The translations under genes were made by a program, and so were the position numbers. Under the pieces are notes generated by a model. That model was not told the DNA's origin. It saw nothing but the letters and a program-made list of their open reading frames with translations, and ran no database searches. 64,000 bases of DNA from Gibbula magus (lineage: Eukaryota; Mollusca; Gastropoda; Trochida; Trochidae), in NCBI GenBank assembly GCA_936450465.1, contig OW388297.1:62927202-62991201 (forward strand), written 5' to 3'. This document shows positions 59,901 through 64,000 of the stretch, in pieces. The stretch's first letter is position 1. Each line of letters starts with the position of its first letter.

Positions 59901-62900
59901 GCCAGCCTGAAAGTGTTATTTAATCAATTAAGTGAAAGAAATACCTCAAAAAGTTGCCATCATATACCAAATGTAACCAGAGAGCCGAAAAGTGCAGAGT
60001 TTAGCGCGCTCAGCTTAGGATCAAAGGACCCGAGGTTCAAACCCCACCAGGGGCACGGCAACTTTGTCTGCAGTAGAGAACTGTTCTACACGCAGTAAAG
60101 TTTGGATGCAATGCTACACTGAATTTCAGCGTAGTACCACCCATGTTCGCTAGTTCCAGCAGATGCTCACAGGTTTAAGCTCATTGCATTGCTACATGGT
60201 GTTGCAGGCTTTCTCCCTACCATGATACTAGCATGGTATCATGGCAGGGTACGGTCATAGCAGTCGTGAGAGTCTTGAAAGCGGTGTTAAAGCCCAAATC
60301 ACCTCAACAAATGTAACCAGGTTGTGGCCAGTCAGATGGGTCTAGTTTCCTACACTGTATATGTGTGTATTGCAGAAATCCACAGATGGTGTTCGAGGGA
60401 CAGGAGAAGGAAGATTTCTGGAAGATCCTCGGAGGTAAGGGTCCGTACGCTAACGACAAGCGTCTGCAGCAAGAGGAATCTGTCCACCCCCCGCGTCTCT
60501 TCCAGGTCTCCAACGCATCAGGCAACATCCGTGTGGAGGAAAACAAGGACTTCTGTCAGGTACGTCACTCCATTCACCTGTAGAACTTTGTTATACTCAA
60601 ATAATTGTCCCTTTTTCACTTACAACTTCTAAAATGTCATAATTTATCAATTCAGGATTCTCAAATTTTATAATTATCCTGCCAAATCATAACATTCACC
60701 CTCATTGGTTGCAATTTCAACTCTACTCAGTCCAACCAATTGCACCACTACAATCCCACTATGGCATGCTGTGATCTGTTCAGCCATTGAGTCCCTCCTG
60801 TTGTTAAAGGCGCTGTAGCACGGTTTTTGCATAATATGTTTTTTCAAATTTGTCATTTATTATTAAAGTTTATACAATATATTGGTACGTAATTTGGTTT
60901 AACATCTCATTACACGACCCGATAAGCCATATCCATAGAAAACGGCTAACCATATTCAAAGAAAATAATGCGACGTATAAAGCGACAGTGGTATGAAACT
61001 CTTCATTGTGAGAGGTAAATTTTTATGGATTTAGGAGAATTATTTAGCCATCGTAACACTTATTTATATTTTTGTGAGAGCACTTTATGCCAGTAAGAAA
61101 AACGTGCTACAGTGCCTTTAAATGATGATTGACAGTCAAGCTGAATGTTATTCTCACTGCTGTTGTTCTGTTCCCGTCCTGTAGGATGACCTCATCGAGG
61201 ACGATGTGATGATCCTTGATGTGTGGGATTCCTTGTACCTCTGGATCGGCAAGAACGCCAACAAACAGGAAAAGGAAGCGTCGGAGAGGCTTGCATTTGT
61301 GAGTTATCTCCCCTGTTCCATAACAGCGAGCACTTATAATCGCTCATTGATTGCTCAATGTAGCGCTCATTCTCTCTTGAACAACACAGTGCAAATTCCT
61401 TGAAGTTTGCTCGCCTTGCGACGTAGCGCTACATTGAGCAATCAGTTCAAGAGAGGTTTAAGAGTAATCGCTCATTGAGCGATTACTTTGAAACCTCTCT
61501 TGAACATTACCCAGATGAAACCCTTTTTGAGCATTTTTTTGATGCTTTTTGTGTCCTGAGATATATTGATCATATTAACAGAGTACTCCCTGTTTAATCC
61601 AATCTTCTGCAGCTTAGTCTTATAGATGGGATATTTGATGCCATAATTGATGTCAAGTTAGAGAAGACTGACAAGTGAATATTGAAAATCAACCATTGAG
61701 TCAGTGTTATACCTCGGCTTTGAAGTATATTGCACTCTAATTATATCTGTGAGTCAGTACAAAATCTTTTCCGGAGCATAACTCGAATATGTGATGTTAT
61801 TGTGCCTTTTAAGTGTTTCAAGGTACAAATAATTTTGTAGATTTTCTCTTTATTATTCTACTTATTAATACTACATGAAGGCAGTCAAACTAAAGATGGG
61901 TGTACTCACTTTTACACTTATTTTGTATGTAATGTGTCAGGGTCAATGTTAGCCCCATATTACTGACCCTTTGGTGACAGTGGATCAACGCATAAAATTG
62001 TGGTTCATCACATGACCAACTGCAACCAATGATCATTGATCAGAGATCTTCACTTTTTCCCCACAGCAATACCTCGAGACGGACCCCGCGGGGCGAGACA
62101 AGGACACCCCCATCGCACGGGTCAATCAGGGCAAGGAACCACCAACCTTCACTGGGTTCTTCGGCGCCTGGGACCGCGACCTCTGGAGTGTGAGTTCACC
62201 CTCTTCAGTAGTCTCAGTAACATCAGTGACATCAGTGCCATGAGTAACATGAGTAACATGTATGACAACCTGTGACTACAGTCACATATGTATCACTTTT
62301 AGCTTTACTGTGACAATACAATTTGCATGACATCACCTGAGCAATGAGGTGATGTGAACAAGATGACACCCCAGGTCTGTGTTAGGGTATGATGTTGCCA
62401 GATAGTGCTGCAGTTTTCTGACTTGAGGCACGTTCACATTTAACGGCTGATGGTAGATGGACTATTTCTGCAGTCTTATTATATTTAACATTTCTCCCAT
62501 CTATAGCTGGTTAAAGCTCATGTTCAGTTGTGTTTGAAACCTATTGCTTGTTGATGGATAGTAAGATACAGTCAGAACCGTTTATTCGCATGATTTGGTA
62601 ACAATTAAAAATGTTTTGGAAAGCAAGCCATGTGGTTCTGCAGTCATCATTTGTATAAACATACATAGAGAAGAAATACAAATTGTGGAGTGCCGAGTTC
62701 CCAGATATACAGAGTCCGGGTATACAGTGGTGTAGTGGTTAGCATGCTTGCCTCTCACGCCATTTTTTAAAGCCCAGGTTTCGAATCCCGGTGGTGACAC
62801 CAAACATTTGTTACCTGGGTCTTATGCTGTGTTGTGTCCTTGGGCAAGGCACTTCCTCTACATGCAGAAATGATGTAAAGGGTTATGATTGCAATGATTG

Positions 62901-63769
62901 CTCATGTGTTCCAGAAAGGAAAATCGTACGAACAGCTGAAGGCTGAAATAGGAGCGGAGGCGATGCAGGTGTCCCTCGTCCAGCAGACCATGAACGGCAG
63001 CGATATGAACTTCAACGAGGTCTCCAAATATGGCTACAACGAACTTATTGTTGCCGCTGAAGACCTGCCAAGTGATGTCAACCCGGAAACAAGGGAGGTA
63101 AGTCACTTTCTTTACTAACATCCTGCCACAAAATATTATGTGTAGGATAAAACACGATACAGAGGTTATGCTTGGGATTGTAAAACCCGAGGTAAGAAAG
63201 CTGAGTGGGAAGTAACACCGAAAGCGAAGCTTTATTTATGGGAATTTCAAAACATGAAAATGATGAAGTAATGGTTAAATCATTTTGCAATATGAACATT
63301 TGTGTAAGCAAAGAAAGAGAGCTTGGCAATATGTAAAATATATCTTTGTGTGAGGTTTGTTGGGAATTTAAAGGTTGAAGAATAGAAGTGGATGTTTATA
63401 GTTACCATGGATAAAGAATAGTAATGAATATTTAGTGAATGATTGAAGAAAAGTAATGGATAATGCCCATTGACAAGAACTCACTGTCCAAGTTTGAAAA
63501 TGAACATACGAACAGTCGCTGTCTCCATGTCCAAGTTTGTAAATGCCATTGAACGTACGAACAGAACACCATCTTGAGAGTCAAGTAAACTGAACGGTCA
63601 TGGTTTGTTTTGAGAAGAAACTTGCTAAGAGTGTGACAACTGTTTTTTGTTGCAGATCCACCTGTCCCCCGATGAGTTCAGGCAGTTCTTCAAGTGTACG
63701 TACGAGGAGTTTCTCAAGAAGCCCATGTGGAAACAGAAGAAGACTAAACAAGACCTCCAACTCTTCTAA
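38895..63769 (+). CDS. VIL1/AVIL-like: villin/advillin-family actin-binding protein, 23 coding exons, 817 residues
   Basis: Cytoplasmic protein that in this family severs, caps and bundles actin filaments under calcium and phosphoinositide control. Six gelsolin repeats lie at about 17-115, 135-235, 255-350, 395-500, 515-615 and 625-719. Each keeps the acidic residue of the type-2 calcium site: D41, D160, D284, D422, D544 and D647. A villin headpiece occupies roughly 755-817 and the protein ends in LF. Exons: 38895-38960, 39803-39877, 42199-42267, 42976-43106, 43401-43503, 43725-43835, 44775-44876, 45620-45732, 46900-46978, 52134-52232, 53726-53870, 54152-54252, 56252-56389, 56590-56676, 57318-57389, 57789-57893, 58311-58394, 59290-59345, 60376-60559, 61185-61298, 62067-62189, 62915-63097, 63656-63769. 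All introns are GT-AG and all phases agree; human villin is about 827 residues. There are two adjacent start codons, and the first is used here. No in-frame stop precedes them in the exon, so an upstream coding extension is possible but not needed. Villin and advillin cannot be told apart here. Confidence 0.95.
38975..39118 (+). mobile_element. SINE body in intron 1
   Basis: Begins within about 15 bp of the exon 1 donor. Contains GATGCTCGCAGGTTTCACC, GCATAGCCACATGGCGTTGC, ACTAGCAGCTG and CTTGAAACCGGCGTTAAACC. The tRNA-like head is missing, so the copy is 5'-truncated. The rest of the 842-bp intron is AT-rich without features. Confidence 0.8.
39803..39877 (+). CDS. villin exon 2, residues 23-47
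   Basis: Gelsolin repeat 1: [20 protein letters not shown], with D41 in the GD motif of the type-2 calcium site. Acceptor TTGCAG, donor GTAAGT, phase 0 on both sides. Confidence 0.95.
40585..40785. mobile_element. foldback MITE in intron 2
   Basis: TCCATCACTGGCTAATTTAA and TGCTGCATTTTG on the left return as complements on the right (AATGCAGCA, TTAAATTAGCCAGTGATGGA), and weaker pairing continues outward. A single arm of the same family lies near 26,600. Outer limits are approximate. Intron 2 (39,878-42,198) otherwise shows no element I can delimit. Confidence 0.75.
42199..42267 (+). CDS. villin exon 3, residues 48-70
   Basis: Gelsolin repeat 1 core: [11 protein letters not shown]. Acceptor GACAG, donor GTATGG, phase 0 on both sides. 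Confidence 0.95.
42804..42925. repeat. short tandem repeat in intron 3
   Basis: About three to four imperfect copies of a 40-45-bp unit around ATTGACACTGACCAACCAAT. It ends about 50 bp before the exon 4 acceptor. Confidence 0.75.
42976..43106 (+). CDS. villin exon 4, residues 71-114
   Basis: Long helix and end of gelsolin repeat 1: [19 protein letters not shown], then the IQHREVEE strand and the [10 protein letters not shown] tail. Acceptor CCCCAG, donor GTATGT. The last codon is split after two bases. Confidence 0.96.
43401..43503 (+). CDS. villin exon 5, residues 114-148
   Basis: Linker and start of gelsolin repeat 2: [10 protein letters not shown], then [14 protein letters not shown]. 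Acceptor TTTCAG, donor GTAAGT. Completes the split arginine codon. Confidence 0.96.
43725..43835 (+). CDS. villin exon 6, residues 149-185
   Basis: Gelsolin repeat 2 core: [19 protein letters not shown] with D160, then [14 protein letters not shown]. Acceptor CTGCAG, donor GTGCGA, phase 0 on both sides. Confidence 0.96.
44009..44400. repeat. interspersed repeat in intron 6, two partial copies
   Basis: GTCTCCCCTCAAAGGGTTG, then ACTACCAGACCAATCCTTAC and ATATCATGTAGATGTGCC; the last two elements recur from about 44,260 (TCATGTATAGATGTGCC). Another copy lies at 57,932-58,160. Class is unknown; probably an old mobile element. Confidence 0.6.
44775..44876 (+). CDS. villin exon 7, residues 186-219
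   Basis: End of gelsolin repeat 2 and following linker: [18 protein letters not shown], then a charged [12 protein letters not shown] segment. Acceptor TGTAG with a weak pyrimidine tract, donor GTATGT, phase 0. Confidence 0.93.
45286..45605 (+). mobile_element. full-length tRNA-derived SINE in intron 7
   Basis: The head carries A-box-like GATAGTGCAGTAGTTAGCAC and B-box-like GGAGTTCAAATCCTG. The body follows (GAACTGTTCTACATGCAG, GAATTTCAGCGTAGTACCAC) and the tail GCGTTAAACCCC. The tail runs into the CACCTC stretch whose pyrimidines lead to the exon 8 acceptor. Related copies lie at 38,975, 58,440/59,088 and 59,984. Confidence 0.85.
45620..45732 (+). CDS. villin exon 8, residues 220-257
   Basis: Linker between gelsolin repeats 2 and 3: [13 protein letters not shown], a serine-rich stretch, then [12 protein letters not shown]. 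Acceptor TTCCAG about 15 bp beyond a SINE tail, donor GTAAGT. The last codon is split after two bases. A HINE-like element begins 71 bp downstream. Confidence 0.93.
45804..46410 (+). mobile_element. HINE-like element, copy 2, in intron 8
   Basis: Same 5' end TTTTTAGCTCATCAGGCC with hairpin, short GTCC/ATCC run, core repeat, and 3' end GATGAGCTA followed by the AGAGCC-CAT-GGCTCT stem-loop and T-run as the copy at 37,394. Only one full core unit and a diverged second are present, against about seven in copy 1. Confidence 0.78.
46435..46730 (+). mobile_element. LINE C-terminus and 3' tail in intron 8
   Basis: The frame 46,435-46,587 reads [15 protein letters not shown] and ends [11 protein letters not shown], the far C-terminus of CR1/L2-like LINE proteins (L-R-x-K-Y motif). 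The tail GGCCTGTGACC and AATAAAGATTGAAG follows. It begins 24 bp after the HINE-like element. The rest of the LINE is absent. Confidence 0.7.
46900..46978 (+). CDS. villin exon 9, residues 257-283
   Basis: Start of gelsolin repeat 3: [20 protein letters not shown], ending LNSN before the conserved aspartate. Acceptor TTACAG, donor GTGAGT, phase 0. Confidence 0.95.
47600..47719. repeat. 60-bp direct duplication
   Basis: AATGATAAGGCTTATAACAT through GAAACAGTCACATGAC is followed at once by a second, nearly identical copy. It abuts the TTAA element on its left. Confidence 0.8.
47908..48400. mobile_element. TA-flanked MITE with about 80-bp inverted ends
   Basis: The left end CAGTCAGTGGCCAAAAGTCT and the inverted right end CAGTCATTGGCCAAAACTCT continue in similarity through GTGACGTAATTTCC and TTGCGAGAATAATTTTC. 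TA lies on both sides (47,906-47,907 and 48,401-48,402). Probably Tc1/mariner-derived. Confidence 0.88.
48403..48579. mobile_element. Tigger/pogo-type MITE
   Basis: CAGTCAAGCCGCGATAATCC on the left and, inverted, CAGTCAAGCCTCGATAATCC on the right bound 177 bp flanked by TA (48,401-48,402 and 48,580-48,581). The end sequence is the classic Tigger-like form. Its left TA is the same dinucleotide that closes the preceding MITE. Confidence 0.9.
52134..52232 (+). CDS. villin exon 10, residues 284-316
   Basis: Gelsolin repeat 3: [19 protein letters not shown] with D284 as its first residue, then the helix [14 protein letters not shown]. Acceptor TTCAG, donor GTGAGT, phase 0. A 60-bp minisatellite begins within a few bases of the donor. 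Confidence 0.96.
52236..53277. repeat. 60-bp minisatellite in intron 10
   Basis: About 17 copies of a unit containing ACGGGTACTGGTAGACACGC, AGACAGACAGACC and TATAGGCACTGAGCTGGC. The period is 60 bp. It starts at the splice donor of exon 10 and decays at 53,277-53,416 into GACAGACAGACAGACTGACT. Variants GGCAGATGGA and GACAGATGAA alternate. Frames read through it only because 60 is a multiple of three. Confidence 0.95.
53602..53706. repeat. short-unit repeat TACAAGTCATG in intron 10
   Basis: About ten imperfect 10-11-bp units of the form TACAAGTCATG lie just before exon 11, ending about 20 bp from its acceptor. Confidence 0.85.
53726..53870 (+). CDS. villin exon 11, residues 317-365
   Basis: End of gelsolin repeat 3: [18 protein letters not shown], the [12 protein letters not shown] strand, then PQPPPPGK, a short proline run before repeat 4. 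Acceptor CCACAG, donor GTATGT, last codon split after one base. Confidence 0.95.
54152..54252 (+). CDS. villin exon 12, residues 365-398
   Basis: Linker between the two halves: [20 protein letters not shown], then [10 protein letters not shown], which opens gelsolin repeat 4. Acceptor CCCCAG, donor GTGAGT. Confidence 0.95.
54710..56226. repeat. 39-bp minisatellite in intron 12, about 39 copies
   Basis: The unit contains TGTTTGCCTTGGTGGTTGAA and AGCAGAATATGAG followed by CGCACG or CACACA. The 39-bp period equals 13 codons and the unit lacks stops in several frames, so frames of 437 to 525 codons arise on the minus strand and shorter ones on the plus strand. Variant order (AATAAGAGCGCACG at about 55,274, 55,587, 55,821 and 56,172) shows block duplication. 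It stops about 25 bp before the exon 13 acceptor. Confidence 0.97.
56252..56389 (+). CDS. villin exon 13, residues 399-444
   Basis: Gelsolin repeat 4 core: [20 protein letters not shown], then [12 protein letters not shown] with D422, and YLIYFWL. Acceptor CGACAG behind a short, purine-interrupted pyrimidine tract, donor GTGGGT, phase 0 on both sides. Confidence 0.96.
56590..56676 (+). CDS. villin exon 14, residues 445-473
   Basis: Helix of gelsolin repeat 4: [20 protein letters not shown], then GGAATQ. Acceptor TGCCAG, donor GTAAGT, phase 0 on both sides. Confidence 0.96.
57318..57389 (+). CDS. villin exon 15, residues 474-497
   Basis: End of gelsolin repeat 4: [20 protein letters not shown]. 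The EPPHF motif is highly conserved in the family. Acceptor TTTCAG, donor GTGAGA, phase 0 on both sides. Confidence 0.96.
57789..57893 (+). CDS. villin exon 16, residues 498-532
   Basis: Linker and start of gelsolin repeat 5: a glycine- and lysine-rich stretch, then [19 protein letters not shown]. Acceptor TGGCAG, donor GTGGGT, phase 0 on both sides. Confidence 0.95.
57932..58160. repeat. interspersed repeat in intron 16
   Basis: GTCTCCCCTGTAAGGTATCC, ACTACTTGATCAATC and ATATCATGTAGATTTGCC match the family seen at 44,009-44,400. Class is unknown. Confidence 0.6.
58311..58394 (+). CDS. villin exon 17, residues 533-560
   Basis: Gelsolin repeat 5 core: [20 protein letters not shown] with D544, then TFIWTGK. 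Acceptor TTTCAG, donor GTTAGT, phase 0 on both sides. Confidence 0.96.
58440..58490 (+). mobile_element. SINE head, separated from its body
   Basis: AATAGCATAGTGGTTAGCAC is an A-box-like tRNA-derived start like that of the 45,286 SINE. The body is found only at 59,088, beyond a minisatellite. Confidence 0.65.
58491..59075. repeat. minisatellite in intron 17
   Basis: Units of about 25 and 31 bp, CTACCAGGTACCCCATCCC and TGGGTAACCAACCTCATTAC, alternate in larger blocks. It expanded inside a SINE copy. Confidence 0.92.
59088..59205 (+). mobile_element. SINE body, right of the minisatellite
   Basis: CAGGTTTCACTGCGATGTAT, AGCCACAATGG, TACTAGCTGCC and CTCTTGAAAG follow the order of the intronic SINE body. 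Paired with the head at 58,440. Confidence 0.7.
59290..59345 (+). CDS. villin exon 18, residues 561-579
   Basis: Helix of gelsolin repeat 5: [18 protein letters not shown]. Acceptor TACAG, donor GTGAGA, last codon split after two bases. Confidence 0.95.
59984..60305 (+). mobile_element. tRNA-derived SINE in intron 18
   Basis: The head carries B-box-like GAGGTTCAAACCCC. The body has GAACTGTTCTACACGCAG and GAATTTCAGCGTAGTACCAC, and the tail CTTGAAAGCGGTGTTAAAG. The copy contains a local ATGATACTAGCATGGTATCAT palindrome absent from the other copies. Confidence 0.82.
60376..60559 (+). CDS. villin exon 19, residues 579-640
   Basis: End of gelsolin repeat 5 ([20 protein letters not shown], a strongly conserved family block) and start of repeat 6 ([17 protein letters not shown]). 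Acceptor TTGCAG, donor GTACGT. Confidence 0.96.
60808..61117. mobile_element. TTAA-flanked MITE in intron 19
   Basis: AGGCGCTGTAGCACGGTTTT on the left and, inverted, AGGCACTGTAGCACGTTTTT on the right, each bordered by TTAA (60,804-60,807 and 61,118-61,121). Length is 310 bp. Same family as 29,858-30,212. Confidence 0.85.
61185..61298 (+). CDS. villin exon 20, residues 641-678
   Basis: Gelsolin repeat 6 core: [20 protein letters not shown] with D647, then [18 protein letters not shown]. Acceptor CTGTAG, donor GTGAGT, phase 0 on both sides. Confidence 0.96.
61339..61505. repeat. nested inverted repeats in intron 20
   Basis: TTGATTGCTCAATGTAGCGC pairs with GCGCTACATTGAGCAATC. A second pair, GTTCAAGAGAGG and CCTCTCTTGAAC, brackets ATCGCTCATTGAGCGAT, itself a palindrome. 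Probably a foldback MITE with rearranged arms. Confidence 0.75.
62067..62189 (+). CDS. villin exon 21, residues 679-719
   Basis: End of gelsolin repeat 6: [19 protein letters not shown], then the conserved [15 protein letters not shown] block. Acceptor CCACAG, donor GTGAGT, phase 0 on both sides. Confidence 0.96.
62718..62870 (+). mobile_element. second SINE family in intron 21
   Basis: The head GTGGTGTAGTGGTTAGCATG and B box GGTTTCGAATCCCGG are typical of tRNA-derived SINEs. The tail has TGTCCTTGGGCAAGGCACTT, a motif common to several animal SINE and LINE tails. It ends about 45 bp before exon 22. The head cannot fold as a whole tRNA, so it is not a tRNA gene. Confidence 0.8.
62915..63097 (+). 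CDS. villin exon 22, residues 720-780
   Basis: Linker [17 protein letters not shown] and the variable part of the headpiece: [20 protein letters not shown]. The L-P-x-x-V-N/D-P motif is the family's headpiece signature. Acceptor TTCCAG, donor GTAAGT, phase 0 on both sides. Confidence 0.96.
63656..63769 (+). CDS. villin exon 23, residues 781-817, headpiece core and stop
   Basis: [11 protein letters not shown], then [14 protein letters not shown], ending DLQLF and TAA. F788, F792, F799 and W805 keep the hydrophobic core and cap. The usual KKEKGLF terminus of vertebrate villins is KQDLQLF here. The 3' UTR follows. Confidence 0.96.
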   Translation: MHLSPDEFRQFFKCTYEEFLKKPMWKQKKTKQDLQLF

Positions 63770-64000
63770 GTAGAAATCATCTCGTTGCATCATCACACTT
63801 CACATGACATTACTCAGAGGAGACATTTTGAAATTTTTAACCAAATTTCTCAAACTTCCTTTCAACATGGAGTTGTTGATACTATTTTATTACTTTTAAA
63901 ACATTTTGAGGACAGTTAGTTCAAATTTTCAAATGAGGTGTTCTGTTGATGAGATGATATATATATATATATGTATGCAAACAAAGTTTGTAAATTCTTG
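63770..64000 (+). other. villin 3' UTR, running off the window
   Basis: AT-rich sequence after the stop. No AATAAA or ATTAAA is seen before the window ends. A TA repeat lies at 63,958-63,972. Confidence 0.6.

Noticed and set aside
62718..62802. tRNA gene
   Set aside because: tRNA-like head of a SINE with mispaired stems and an A-rich insertion; followed by a SINE tail.

Overview
The window is nuclear DNA from an animal, not a bacterium. It is AT-rich and gene-poor, packed with mobile elements and minisatellites, and its one host gene is split into many small exons with GT/AG borders. The tRNA-derived SINE family (ending near GCGTTAAACCCC), the HINE-type elements with central tandem repeats and the LINE C-termini are what I would expect in a mollusc, most likely a marine gastropod. 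That placement is inference from repeat style, not a match I could run.

Layout. Positions 1-4452 are a tandem array of an about 26-bp unit, cut by the window edge. From 4.45 to 13.3 kb there is no gene, only foldback and terminal-inverted-repeat elements, LINE tails and SINE pieces. From 13.3 to 19.9 kb there is a three-level nest: a LINE is broken by a Tc1-like transposon that still carries an open DD34E transposase frame, and the right end of that Tc1 is split by a 3.9-kb CACTA-like element. Removing the inner elements with one copy of each target duplication rejoins the outer sequences. From 20.75 to 22.04 kb lies a 78-bp minisatellite. From 22 to 37 kb I see only scattered small elements. 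A HINE-like element occupies 37.39-38.78 kb.

The host gene runs on the + strand from 38,895 to 63,769. It has 23 coding exons, all with consistent phase, encoding an 817-residue villin/advillin-family actin-binding protein: six gelsolin repeats plus a C-terminal villin headpiece. The coding region looks complete. The 5' untranslated exon(s) and promoter were not identified, and the 3' UTR runs off the window. Its introns hold SINEs, a second HINE copy, a LINE tail, TTAA-flanked MITEs, three long minisatellites, and in intron 9 another nest (a TA-flanked element containing a TTAA-flanked element containing two TA-flanked MITEs that share one TA).

I found no CRISPR array, operon or evident new multi-gene system. 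What is most worth a second look is the transposon stratigraphy, the altered headpiece tail of the villin, and splice sites that sit against repeat elements.
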